Shown here one piece after another: positions 1-8,737 of a stretch of 64,000 nucleotides of DNA. Within the stretch, counting starts at the first letter, position 1. Each line of letters opens with the position of its first letter. This DNA is from Bacteroidota bacterium (GTDB lineage: Bacteria; Bacteroidota; Ignavibacteria; Ignavibacteriales; Ignavibacteriaceae), in the NCBI GenBank assembly GCA_021777835.1, contig JAJYDC010000006.1:62001-126000 (forward strand), read 5' to 3'. The position numbers and the translations under genes were made by a program. The notes below the pieces were generated by a model. That model worked only from the letters and a program-made list of their open reading frames with translations. It had not been told where the DNA came from and did not search any database.

Positions 1-2216
1 TCTCCAAGCCCTATTAAGCTACTGCCTCTTAAAATCATCAATTCTTGGAGAACTTCTTCATCTAATTTCTTTTTTATAAGTTCATTAACAACTTTTAATG
101 ATTTCTGATAATCTCCGAGCTTATACAAAATTTTACAAAGCCGGATGTTTGTATCCGTTACTAATGATTCTTCAAGATTCAATTCAAGAAGATGCAATAA
201 GATATTCCTTTGATATGAATAGGCAGACAATCTTTCCGCAGCTTCCAATTCGCCCATATAAATTTGATAGCTATTATAGTGATATTCCGCTAACTCGAAA
301 TGTCTGGCAGTTTCGGTACGGTTAAACGATGGAATTTTCTTATCTAATTGTTCTGCAATACTTAAATGATATTTTGCTTTATCATCAATTTTAGAGTAAA
401 CAAATCTTTTTAGTCCCTCAGAAGTATAAAGAATTCCCTCTTTCTTGTTTCGTTGCTGAATGATATTCTTGTTTTGAAGGGTTGAAATTACTGAAAGAAT
501 TTGTTCCGGTGTAATATCGAAGAATTCTGAAAGCACAGTTTCATCCAAGGCAATATTAAAACAAGAGATAATTTTTGCAACTGCCATTTCTTCTTTAGTA
601 AGCATTTGAAAACGTAGCGCGTATATTCCATCCTGAGAATTTTTCAGCACTAAAGTTTCGGTATCGCTAGTCTTTATTATAACTCCAGCGGCGGTATATT
701 GAATTATTTTAAGGAATATTAGGTCATGGAGGAATGTTTCAATACTACCCGGAAGAAGATCAGCATGGAGCAAAATTAAACTCTTTACCTCGTCTACTGG
801 ATATTCATCATAAAAACTCTTAGCTAGGTACTCTTCCAGGTGCAACTCAGTAAATGGATTTAGATTTACTTCGCGAAGATTAAAAATAAAGTTTGAATGA
901 TAATCGAAATCGGAATTTTCAGTCAGTACTAATTTAATTTTATTAACCTGCATAATAGGAATTATGCTTCTTAATAATTCGACTGTAAACTCGTCATAGA
1001 GATTAAAATCGTCAAGGAGAAGTTTGAAGTCATTCTGTGTGGAAACAGCAGTAATTATTGCTTTGAGCTCTCCAATAATATCGTTTGACTGCGCTGTAAA
1101 CACATTGTCTATTCTACTAAGAATTTCTTTTGAAAGTCTTTGATAAACAAATTCACTAAATACAATTTCCTTTAAGATTATTTTTACAAATTCTACTCCT
1201 GTTTTAGACTTATTGTTTTTTATTAATATTACATTTTCATACTGGAAATATAATTCATCAAGGAGTGCGGATTTGCCGGCGCCTTCAAATCCCTTAATAG
1301 TAAATACCTCTCCGCTTGTCTCATCGGAAAAGTATGAACTCATTATAGTTAAAATATCTTTTCTATTCGAAAAAACTCTAGCAGGTACCCAATTCTTCGC
1401 AAGTTCTTCATCTATATTAAAATTAAGAGCTCCTAATATTTGAAGTGAATTATGAAAACGCTCTTCCGGGTTCTTCGACAATAATTTTTTTATTACTTCA
1501 ATTAATTCCTGAGAAAATTTTGACTTAGGAAATTCAAATTCACTTTCCAGATGTGATTTATATATTTCAAGTTCGTTTTCTCTTTCAAAAGGAAATTTCC
1601 CATAAACTATCCTATATAGCATTATCCCAAAAGAGTATAAATCTATTCGGTGATCGTGTTTCTCTTTTCTTAAAATTTCCGGAGCTATATATTCTGCTGT
1701 CCCTCTAATAAGTTCTTCATTATTTTGATAATTGTGTTGTGCAAAACCAAGGTCTATTAGCTTAATATTAAGCCTGCCGTTAGTTTCGTTTAACAATATA
1801 TTTTCGAGCTTTAAATCGTAATAAATATAATTTGATAGATGAAGATAATAGAGAACCGAACAGATTTGCTTTACAATTTCACGAAGAGACGGTTCATCTG
1901 AAAGCTTTTTATAATAGAATAACTCTTCACCATGGAAATATTCCATAGTAATAAATTTTGACCCGCATAAAATTCCCTCTTCCTCATCAACCTTCGTAAT
2001 TGTACCGAAATCAGTAGCTCTTACGATATTTGGATGATTTAATTTTCTTAAAATAAAGAATTCATTCCTAAAAATTCTTACCTCTTCATTACCTGCATTT
2101 TTCGGTAGAATCTTTATTGCAATATCTGTTTCCGGGAAATCATTATCCCTGCAAAGAAACACTTGACTGCGCCCTTTGCCTAATTTACTTACTATTGAAT
2201 ATCTTCCGTTTATCAT
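1..2216 (-). CDS. Ser/Thr protein kinase fused to P-loop ATPase and TPR-like region (3' end outside window)
   Basis: The frame stays open from an ATG at 2216 to the window edge, giving about 738 residues without a stop. Residues 1 to about 270 form a Hanks-type kinase: ATP-binding Lys35 in IAIKIL, catalytic Asp134 in YYDLKLEN, Asp155 in a DLG motif (usually DFG), then a YIAPE motif. The usual HRD arginine is replaced by Tyr, so it is a non-RD kinase. A second nucleotide-binding domain follows, with Walker A GFEGAGKS (Lys315) and Walker B LLLDDF near residue 400. The rest is helical and TPR-like. This order resembles large sensor kinases with an AAA/STAND module. The start overlaps the stop of the upstream permease gene as ATGA, so the kinase is probably translated with the peptide transporter. 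Its substrate is unknown. Confidence 0.85.
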   Translation of the reverse strand, partial: MINGRYSIVSKLGKGRSQVFLCRDNDFPETDIAIKILPKNAGNEEVRIFRNEFFILRKLNHPNIVRATDFGTITKVDEEEGILCGSKFITMEYFHGEELFYYKKLSDEPSLREIVKQICSVLYYLHLSNYIYYDLKLENILLNETNGRLNIKLIDLGFAQHNYQNNEELIRGTAEYIAPEILRKEKHDHRIDLYSFGIMLYRIVYGKFPFERENELEIYKSHLESEFEFPKSKFSQELIEVIKKLLSKNPEERFHNSLQILGALNFNIDEELAKNWVPARVFSNRKDILTIMSSYFSDETSGEVFTIKGFEGAGKSALLDELYFQYENVILIKNNKSKTGVEFVKIILKEIVFSEFVYQRLSKEILSRIDNVFTAQSNDIIGELKAIITAVSTQNDFKLLLDDFNLYDEFTVELLRSIIPIMQVNKIKLVLTENSDFDYHSNFIFNLREVNLNPFTELHLEEYLAKSFYDEYPVDEVKSLILLHADLLPGSIETFLHDLIFLKIIQYTAAGVIIKTSDTETLVLKNSQDGIYALRFQMLTKEEMAVAKIISCFNIALDETVLSEFFDITPEQILSVISTLQNKNIIQQRNKKEGILYTSEGLKRFVYSKIDDKAKYHLSIAEQLDKKIPSFNRTETARHFELAEYHYNSYQIYMGELEAAERLSAYSYQRNILLHLLELNLEESLVTDTNIRLCKILYKLGDYQKSLKVVNELIKKKLDEEVLQELMILRGSSLIGLG

Positions 2217-3496
2217 CCCTTTAGTCTCGGATTATAATATAATTGAATCTCTCTGCCAAGGTTGTTGGCTGCGAAAAGAGTAATAAATAAGCATAAGCCC
2301 GGCGATACAACCATCCACCATGCTTGCGTCAAATAATTCTGACCTGCTTCAATCATTGCACCCCAGGAAGGATAAAAGCTTCCAGTGCCTAATCCTAAAA
2401 AACTTAGTGCAGCTTCTGCAAGTATTACACTGCCGTATTGAAATACTAAGTTTACTACAACAGGTGCTAATATTATAGGTAAAATTTCTTTAGTCAAAAG
2501 ATTATAATTAGATAGCCCAGCCATTTTCGCTGAAATAAAAAAATCCTTTTGCTTTAATGAAATTACTTCGCCTCTAACAATTTTGAACAAACTCATCCAT
2601 CCCGAAAATCCAAGAACAAGGATAACAGTAAAAAGAGAATTGCCAAATAGTGCTAAAATAAGAATTACAAAAAATATTGCAGGGAATGAAAGAAACATAT
2701 CTGTTACCCGGCTAATGATTGTGTCGATAAATCCGCCTGGATAACCCGCCAAGAAGCCTAATGATACGCCCAGTAGTAGAGAAATTATTACCGAGCCTAA
2801 TCCGATGAAAAGGGAAATTCGTGCACCGTAAATAAGCCTTGAATAAATATCTCTTCCATACTCATCTGTTCCGAGTAAGAAATATTCTCTTGTAATTACT
2901 GGTAAACCATCAGAATATAAAATTCTGTCCTTAGGTAATATAATTTGGCTGTTTTTTTGAAAGATCGTAGCATTACTCGAAATGCTCAAGCTATCGGCAA
3001 AGATAATACTTTCATCATATGTGTTTTTAATAACTTCTTCTTTTAATTTCACAAGTTTGTCTAAAAGGTTTTGCGCCGGTTTAACTTCTCTTTTTAGGTG
3101 AATAACTTCGACCGAACTAAGCGGGGGCAATAACTTCGTTTCCCCAATGTTTTGTTGGAAGTCGGGATTGTTGTTTGCCACTAAAGGAGCGAAGACAAAA
3201 AATGCTGCAAGTATAATAATTATCGCAGATGTAAAGTTTAATGATAATGAGAATACTTTTATCCTCCGTCGCAGAAAAATGACTCCAACGGGAATAATAA
3301 TTATCATAATTGCAGAGATAAAATAATCAATTAGAGAGAAATCTATTTGATAAATTGCCTTGGAATAATCTGCAACCAGAACATTGAAAAAAACTAATTG
3401 AAGAGAAAATATCTTTATTACTAGATTAACCTTTAGAACTAGTAATGAAAAGCAAATTGCGGTTATTTGATGCCATATCTTTATTCTCATTGTCAT
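2213..3496 (-). CDS. Peptide/nickel-type ABC transporter permease, DppC/OppC family
   Basis: This is the second inner-membrane permease of a family 5 peptide importer. The DppC hallmark GTDEYGRDIYSRLIYGAR lies near residue 208, and the ATPase-coupling loop with its EAALSFLGLG segment lies near residue 370. At 427 residues it is over 100 longer than usual. The extra length is an N-terminal part with additional hydrophobic segments (about 10-75) and a hydrophilic insert of about 100 residues before the GTDE motif. It abuts the stop of the DppB gene and overlaps the kinase start by 4 bases. A second ATG six bases in is an alternative start. The substrate could be oligopeptide, dipeptide or another small solute. 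Confidence 0.88.
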   Translation of the reverse strand: MTMRIKIWHQITAICFSLLVLKVNLVIKIFSLQLVFFNVLVADYSKAIYQIDFSLIDYFISAIMIIIIPVGVIFLRRRIKVFSLSLNFTSAIIIILAAFFVFAPLVANNNPDFQQNIGETKLLPPLSSVEVIHLKREVKPAQNLLDKLVKLKEEVIKNTYDESIIFADSLSISSNATIFQKNSQIILPKDRILYSDGLPVITREYFLLGTDEYGRDIYSRLIYGARISLFIGLGSVIISLLLGVSLGFLAGYPGGFIDTIISRVTDMFLSFPAIFFVILILALFGNSLFTVILVLGFSGWMSLFKIVRGEVISLKQKDFFISAKMAGLSNYNLLTKEILPIILAPVVVNLVFQYGSVILAEAALSFLGLGTGSFYPSWGAMIEAGQNYLTQAWWMVVSPGLCLFITLFAANNLGREIQLYYNPRLKG

Positions 3497-4483
3497 TTAG
3501 TTAAGCATCCCTTTTATGAGGCGCTTGTTAAAACGAATTTTAATCAAGTCAGCTGCAAGATTAGAAAGAATAACAAGTACACCTGATATTACTGTGCAGC
3601 CAACTACTAACGGATAGTCTCTAGACAGTATTGCATTGACAGTTAGTCTTCCCATACCAGGCAATCCAAATATTACTTCTGTTACCAGCGCTCCACTGAA
3701 CAAAATTCCAAGTTCAACTCCTGCAACAGAAATTAGAGGATTTATAGCATTAGGCAGTACGTGTTTACGAATTATTTCCTTTTCTGTAAATCCATTAGCA
3801 CGGAGGCTTAAAACAAATGAATTATCATATACTTCTTCTAAGTTTTGACGAAGGTATTTATAATATACAGCCACGCCGCTCAAAGATAATGTTACAACAG
3901 GAAGGATAAGGTGTATAATATAATCCGAAATCTTTGCGAAAAACGAAAATGAGCCAGCATCAAACGAGGATAATCCCGATGAGGGCACTACATTTAACAT
4001 CGATGAAAATACAAGAATTAATGATACGCCCAATACAAAAGACGGAATGGCGTATGCGATAAGGCTTAACCTTAAAACAGTTTTGTCAAAGACACCATTA
4101 ATCCTTCTAACTGAAATTAATGCCAATAAGAACCCTACAAATATTTGTATAAGAAAACTTATACTTGAAAATATTAATGTAAAGGGAAGAAAGTCTTTTA
4201 TAACAGAAATTACAGGAATGCGATAAGTATATGAAACTCCAAAATTCCCTTGAATTAAATTAATTATAAATTGTTTGTACTGACTAATAAGAGAACTGTT
4301 TAAATTAAATGAATCTCTTATTTTTGAAGCCAATTTAGGACTTAAATCAGGAGACACAAATTTCAACGATGGATCACCGGGAGATATTCTAAGCAAGAAG
4401 AAAATAAAACTTATCAATAGAAATAATACAATTAACGAAGTTAAAATTCTTTTAAATAATAGTTGTAAAATTTCTTTCTTCAT
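3497..4483 (-). CDS. Peptide/nickel-type ABC transporter permease, DppB/OppB family
   Basis: This is the first membrane permease of the importer, with six predicted membrane segments in 328 residues, the usual family length. It opens with a basic N-terminus and a hydrophobic helix (about 12-30), then the GDPS motif typical of DppB. The coupling loop, near residues 220-245, contains LRANGFTEKEIIRKHVLPNA, and a GLPGMGRL motif follows. It starts 6 bases after the binding-protein gene and its stop abuts the DppC start, so binding protein, DppB, DppC and kinase form one operon. Confidence 0.92.
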   Translation of the reverse strand: MKKEILQLLFKRILTSLIVLFLLISFIFFLLRISPGDPSLKFVSPDLSPKLASKIRDSFNLNSSLISQYKQFIINLIQGNFGVSYTYRIPVISVIKDFLPFTLIFSSISFLIQIFVGFLLALISVRRINGVFDKTVLRLSLIAYAIPSFVLGVSLILVFSSMLNVVPSSGLSSFDAGSFSFFAKISDYIIHLILPVVTLSLSGVAVYYKYLRQNLEEVYDNSFVLSLRANGFTEKEIIRKHVLPNAINPLISVAGVELGILFSGALVTEVIFGLPGMGRLTVNAILSRDYPLVVGCTVISGVLVILSNLAADLIKIRFNKRLIKGMLN

Positions 4484-4489
4484 AAACGG

Positions 4490-6151
4490 TTAATTATTTA
4501 CTGTCCAATTCCAGCAATGATAAACAGCTCCAAGCGGAGTAATATTAATATCCTTTATCCGGGTGTTGTAGGCTATAATATTATCGACCCAATATAGAAA
4601 TGTCATCGGGTTATCTTTATAAACCAACTCCTGAAATTCCCTATATAACTGCTTTCGATATGGCGGTGATTTTGTCTTTTCAATTTGATTTAGTAACAGG
4701 TCTACTGCTTTGCTTTGATAACCTGAAATATTCAACGGAGTGTTTTTCAAATCCGAATACCAGAAAGGCTTCAAATCAAGCGGGAGCGGCACAGACCAAC
4801 CCGCCATCCATGCATCAAATTCATGTGCAAACATCCTTTGGAAAAATACCTGAGGTTCAAGAGACTCTATTCTTATATCTACACCGATCTTTTTTAGATC
4901 ATTCTTTATAACGGTTGCTGCATATTCTCTGCGAGGATTCCCTCCTGGAATATAAAATGTAAATGCCAATTTTAGATTTCCCTTTTCCAATACACCATCC
5001 TGATTTACATCTTTCCATCCATCAGAAGCTAATATTTTCTTAGCCATTTCGGGGTCATAGGGCAAAGGATTCAACAAAGTATCAAGTGAATTTTTGAAAA
5101 TAGGTGAAACTGGTCCAATAGCAACTTGCCCCATATCATTCAAAAAATTATTAACTATACCCTGTCGATTGATTGCATAGGTAAAAGCCTCTCGAACTTT
5201 TTCATCACCAAATAGTTTATTCGGAGTAATCCTTTTTGTTTTTCTATAAGTGTCGGGGTCGATATTATTCCACGCTGCATAGTCGTAGTCCCTGCCTAGT
5301 AAGGGAAATATTTTTAAGTTCGAGTCATTTCTAAGTTGGGCTACATCGCCTGCCTCTATATCTTCCATTAAATCAATCTCTCCTCGCCTTAGCTGTGTTA
5401 TCCGGGAGCTATATTCCGGCACCACTTTAAATATAATTTCTTGCGGTCCAGAAGGCTTCGTTAAGAATGATTTCTTGTTCGCTCGTAAAATTATTGCTTG
5501 ATTTTTTTCCCACTTTGAAAGAATAAAAGCTCCATCAGTAACAGGCTTCATTTCCTTTTCTGCACTAATTAAATTCTTTCTGTCAATATTGTCATAGACG
5601 TGCTGAGGAATTATTGGAATTGCAAAGTCATTAAAATCCGGCAAGACGCCTTTCTTTATATTTATAGTGATCTTAAAGGGATTCTCGACAATAAACGTTT
5701 TGTCTAAATCAATATGAGAAGAGCTATCTGAATAGAAATCCTTAAACATCCCATAGCGACTGCTTTGCACTTGTGGGTCCGAATATAGATCAAAAGAAAA
5801 TACAATGTCCTTCGCTGTAAACTGCACGCCGTCAGACCAGTATACATCATTCCTTAAATCAAATGTTACTGAAGTTGAATCTTTGTTCCATTGCCAATCC
5901 TTCGCAAGCATGGGCTCAGGAATTAGTTCTCCCTCATTACTGTTCCACCCAAATTGAATTAAACTCAAATATAAAAGTTCTGAGATATTCCCTTCATCTA
6001 CAGTATAGGAAAAAAGTGGATTTGTTGATTGGATATCTGATTCAATCCCTATTACAACACGGTTTGAATGTGAAGGTTTTTCTTTGTTGCACGAAGATAA
6101 AAATGCAATTAATAAAAATAGGACTACAAAAGAAATTCGCTTGATGCTCAT
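4490..6151 (-). CDS. Peptide-binding lipoprotein, extracellular solute-binding protein family 5
   Basis: The N-terminus is a lipoprotein signal with lipobox LSSC (Cys21), so the mature protein should be lipid-anchored. The remaining roughly 530 residues show the SBP_bac_5 pattern: early VVIGIESDIQSTNPLFSYT, then DWQWNKDSTSVTFDLRNDVYWSDG, which is typical of DppA/OppA-like proteins. Length (553) is normal for the family. It heads the minus-strand operon with the two permeases. The matching ATPases lie on the opposite strand from 6227, leaving only 75 bases for both promoters. Specificity cannot be read from sequence. Confidence 0.93.
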   Translation of the reverse strand: MSIKRISFVVLFLLIAFLSSCNKEKPSHSNRVVIGIESDIQSTNPLFSYTVDEGNISELLYLSLIQFGWNSNEGELIPEPMLAKDWQWNKDSTSVTFDLRNDVYWSDGVQFTAKDIVFSFDLYSDPQVQSSRYGMFKDFYSDSSSHIDLDKTFIVENPFKITINIKKGVLPDFNDFAIPIIPQHVYDNIDRKNLISAEKEMKPVTDGAFILSKWEKNQAIILRANKKSFLTKPSGPQEIIFKVVPEYSSRITQLRRGEIDLMEDIEAGDVAQLRNDSNLKIFPLLGRDYDYAAWNNIDPDTYRKTKRITPNKLFGDEKVREAFTYAINRQGIVNNFLNDMGQVAIGPVSPIFKNSLDTLLNPLPYDPEMAKKILASDGWKDVNQDGVLEKGNLKLAFTFYIPGGNPRREYAATVIKNDLKKIGVDIRIESLEPQVFFQRMFAHEFDAWMAGWSVPLPLDLKPFWYSDLKNTPLNISGYQSKAVDLLLNQIEKTKSPPYRKQLYREFQELVYKDNPMTFLYWVDNIIAYNTRIKDINITPLGAVYHCWNWTVNN

Positions 6152-6226
6152 TGTTATTCACTGCAAATATTGTTAAATCTTTCATCTTAATTTATTATTT
6201 TGTTATATAAATACAAATGATTAGTA
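6152..6226. promoter_or_regulatory. Divergent promoter region of the ABC importer
   Basis: Only 75 AT-rich bases separate the divergent starts of the binding lipoprotein and the first ATPase. Both promoters must lie here or run into the genes. I see TATTTTG-like elements but no exact TAnnTTTG box and no clear operator. Confidence 0.5.
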
Positions 6227-6994
6227 ATGCTTGACGTAAAAATTAAAAATATATACCTTAAAGGAAGAGGGACTCTTTTAAGTGAAACTAATTTTTCACT
6301 TGAACCGGGAAAAATCTTTACAATTCTTGGCTCAAACGGAACTGGGAAATCAACCTTAATTAAGTCACTAACTGGTTTGCTCGATAAGAAATTTTATTCT
6401 GTTGAAGGTACCGTTATTTTTGGTAAGGAGGATATATTTTCTCTTGAATACCCATCTTTGCTTGATATTAGAAGGAATAAAATAAAATATGTTTTCCAGG
6501 ATTCGATTAACAGTTTTGATCATCTTAAAAAATATGCTTATTATTTCCAAAGGATTGCAAAGGATATCTCGGAATCAGATAGTTTGCTTGAATATTTTCT
6601 ACTTCCAAATTCCAAGACACTTTTTAATCTTTATCCATATGAAGTAAGCGGGGGTATGGCGCAAAGGATCAGCTTTGTTCTCGCTCTACTATCCCATCCT
6701 CAAATTATAATTTTGGATGAACCGACTTCGGGTATTGACTCTGCTATAGCAAATCTATTTCTAATTAAGCTAAAAGAATTTGTCAACAATTCAGAACAAT
6801 TGAATTCCGGCTTAAAACATTCTGCACTACTAGTTACTCATGATATAGTGTTTGCACAAAAGATAAGTGATAAAATTGCATTTATCTCAAATGGCATGCT
6901 ATCTCCTTTCGTAGATTCTCAGATTTTCTTTGAAAAAAGTAATGTTGAATCTTGGAATACGTATCTAACAGCCGGTAAAGCTTTATGGGGATGA
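6227..6994 (+). CDS. ABC transporter ATPase, DppD/OppD-like
   Basis: This is one of two cytoplasmic ATPases likely energising the divergent peptide importer. Walker A is GSNGTGKST at residues 35-43, the signature is VSGGMAQR near 140, Walker B is IIILDEPT near 160, and the switch histidine is in VTHD. At 255 residues it is shorter than typical OppD (about 330) and lacks the long C-terminal part with the peptide-transport motif. The next ATPase overlaps it, so the two are co-translated. Assignment to the neighbouring permeases is inference from position. Confidence 0.88.
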   Translation: MLDVKIKNIYLKGRGTLLSETNFSLEPGKIFTILGSNGTGKSTLIKSLTGLLDKKFYSVEGTVIFGKEDIFSLEYPSLLDIRRNKIKYVFQDSINSFDHLKKYAYYFQRIAKDISESDSLLEYFLLPNSKTLFNLYPYEVSGGMAQRISFVLALLSHPQIIILDEPTSGIDSAIANLFLIKLKEFVNNSEQLNSGLKHSALLVTHDIVFAQKISDKIAFISNGMLSPFVDSQIFFEKSNVESWNTYLTAGKALWG

Positions 6995-7800
6995 ATAATT
7001 TAATAAAATTAGAAAACATCTGTTATTCAGTTGACGGCTCATCCGATTCGGGCAGCAACGGCTCCCGAAAAATAATCTTAAAGGATATTTCATTAGAGTT
7101 AAGAAGAGGAAAAATTTTAGGCATTGCCGGAGAATCAGGCAGTGGTAAGACTTCGCTTGCTAAAATAATAGCAGGTATAAATAAATCATACGAGGGGAAT
7201 ATTACCTTTAATTTCTCAGAAGAATGGAAAAGAATAAGAACAAACCCTGTTCAGATTCTCTTTCAAAACAATGGGGAAATCCTTAATCCACTACGGAAGG
7301 TTGACTCTATAATAGAGGAGACTTTAATAGTTCGTCATCATTCGAAAAATGTTGAGCAAGAAAAACATAGAATATTTGAGTCATTGAACATTTCAGAAAT
7401 GATAATGAAGAAAAAAGGCTATGAACTCAGCGGAGGTGAACAACAACGTGCTGCTCTTGCTAGAATACTTGCCGCTAGCCCTGAATTACTTGTCCTTGAC
7501 GAACCTTTCTCAGCACAGGATCCTGAATCGCAGTTGAATCTTTTAAACTTTTTTAAGAAAGTTAATATTGAATACAATATCACAATTATATGTATTGCAC
7601 ATAATCTTTCAATTTTAAATAAACTTTGTGATGAAATGATGATTTTATATAAAGGAACTGTAGTCGAAAGCTCAAGTGCAGAAGAGCTCTTTTCTAACCC
7701 AAAACATCCTTACACAAAATTTCTCCTGAAAGCAGGCAACTACGAATTAAATTATAATGAATTGAGCAATTCGAATTGGGAAACGGAAAAGCATAGTTAA
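6991..7800 (+). CDS. ABC transporter ATPase, DppF/OppF-like
   Basis: This is the second ATPase of the importer. Walker A GESGSGKTS lies near residue 47, signature LSGGEQQR near 145, Walker B LLVLDEPF near 165 and the switch His in IAHN. The C-terminal SNPKHPYTKFLLKA segment is the usual OppF/DppF peptide-transport motif, supporting the family call. I chose ATG 6991 because it makes a 4-base ATGA overlap with the upstream stop; an ATG at 6985 in the same frame adds two residues. A likely heterodimer is formed with the product of 6227-6994. Confidence 0.9.
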   Translation: MNNLIKLENICYSVDGSSDSGSNGSRKIILKDISLELRRGKILGIAGESGSGKTSLAKIIAGINKSYEGNITFNFSEEWKRIRTNPVQILFQNNGEILNPLRKVDSIIEETLIVRHHSKNVEQEKHRIFESLNISEMIMKKKGYELSGGEQQRAALARILAASPELLVLDEPFSAQDPESQLNLLNFFKKVNIEYNITIICIAHNLSILNKLCDEMMILYKGTVVESSSAEELFSNPKHPYTKFLLKAGNYELNYNELSNSNWETEKHS

Positions 7801-7875
7801 ATTATGTATCGATAAAAATATCAATTTGTTGTCTTAGTTTCTTTCTTCGTCTATAATTAATTTGGAGAACCGTCA

Positions 7876-8343
7876 TTGCACAAAACAAATGCAATTAGAA
7901 TATTAAATGCTAAACAAATTCCTCACACAATTCACACTTACGAAGTTGATGAAGATGATCTAAGCGGTGAAACTGTTGCCCGAAAAATTGGTGCAACAGA
8001 AGAATCTGTTTTCAAGACTCTTGTAACAACCGGAGATAAAACCGGTATAAATATATTTTGTATTCCTGTTGCGGCAGAACTAAATCTAAAGAAGGCTGCA
8101 AGTGCAAGTGGTAATAAAAAAATAGAAATGATTAAAGTAAAAGATCTTTTTACTCTCACCGGTTATGTAAGAGGCGGTTGCTCCCCAATAGGAATGAAGA
8201 AAAATTTCCCTACTTTTATAGAGGAAACTTGTCAATTATTTGATAAGATTTTTGTAAGTGCCGGGGTAAGAGGAATGCAATTATCTATCTCGCCGCTTGA
8301 TTTGATGAATATTTCCGATGCAAAATTTGCCGATTTAATTTGA
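7876..8343 (+). CDS. ybaK: YbaK/EbsC-type aminoacyl-tRNA deacylase, probable Cys-tRNA(Pro) deacylase
   Basis: Proteins of this family hydrolyse mischarged tRNA in trans, mainly Cys-tRNA(Pro). The 155-residue protein has the YbaK pattern: TNAIRILNAKQIPHTIHTYE at the start, VFKTLV in the middle and YVRGGCSPIG with the conserved Gly-rich loop near residue 97. The start is TTG, supported by GGAG 8 bases upstream (7864-7867); no ATG fits. It lies 75 bases after the ATPase genes and is probably a separate unit. Confidence 0.9.
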   Translation: MHKTNAIRILNAKQIPHTIHTYEVDEDDLSGETVARKIGATEESVFKTLVTTGDKTGINIFCIPVAAELNLKKAASASGNKKIEMIKVKDLFTLTGYVRGGCSPIGMKKNFPTFIEETCQLFDKIFVSAGVRGMQLSISPLDLMNISDAKFADLI

Positions 8344-8490
8344 AATAAAGTCATATTTTCATCTAAATTAGCATTAAAAGACGGAAAATTATTAGAAAAT
8401 TCTTCGCTTTTTAATGGACTAAGTAAAAGAAATTAAATATTTTATAAAATTTTGTAAATTTTGTTCCTTTTATTTAAAAATGCTATTAAC

Positions 8491-8498
8491 TATATTTG
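8491..8498 (+). promoter_or_regulatory. Bacteroidota-type -7 promoter element
   Basis: TATATTTG is an exact match to the TAnnTTTG -7 element used by the Bacteroidota primary sigma factor, 28 bases before the ATG of the small gene at 8526. I do not see a well-spaced TTTG -33 element, so the call rests on one box and its position. Confidence 0.45.
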
Positions 8499-8525
8499 CC
8501 AGCATAAAAAGTAAGGAAATATAAA

Positions 8526-8690
8526 ATGGCAAAACAACAATCGTTCGCAGACAAGGCTAAAGCTAAAAAGAAAACTGAAGGCGTGAATGTCAAATTGATT
8601 AAAACTGTTAAAACAGCTAAAGGCTCTTACAAATTCAACGAAAGATTTGTTAAACTTGACGACATTAGCAAGGTCTCTGAGATTAAATAA
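8526..8690 (+). CDS. Small basic protein of 54 residues, DUF4295/bL38-like
   Basis: The protein is 54 residues, begins MAKQQSFADKAKAKKK and is strongly basic. AAGGA 8 bases before the ATG is a good ribosome binding site, a promoter-like box lies upstream and a strong terminator follows directly, so this is a complete single-gene unit. Its pattern (basic start, VKLIKTVKTAKGSYKF centre, acidic end) resembles the DUF4295 proteins of Bacteroidota, which I recall being seen as an extra large-subunit ribosomal protein (bL38). That link is from memory of the family pattern, not an alignment. In Bacteroidota such genes usually follow rpmG, which is not the case here. Confidence 0.7.
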   Translation: MAKQQSFADKAKAKKKTEGVNVKLIKTVKTAKGSYKFNERFVKLDDISKVSEIK

Positions 8691-8697
8691 AAAAATT

Positions 8698-8723
8698 AAG
8701 CGGTAATAAGCCGCTTTTTTTTT
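8698..8723 (+). terminator. Rho-independent terminator after the small basic protein
   Basis: A six-base-pair stem AAGCGG/CCGCTT with a seven-base loop is followed by an uninterrupted T-run, 7 bases after the stop of the small gene. It may also help the converging ogt gene. Confidence 0.9.
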
Positions 8724-8737
8724 GATCCGAAAGAAAA

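Noticed and set aside
98..325. Plus-strand frame of 75 residues
   Set aside because: It lies opposite the kinase-ATPase gene, which has clear domains over this stretch; the frame is a shadow.
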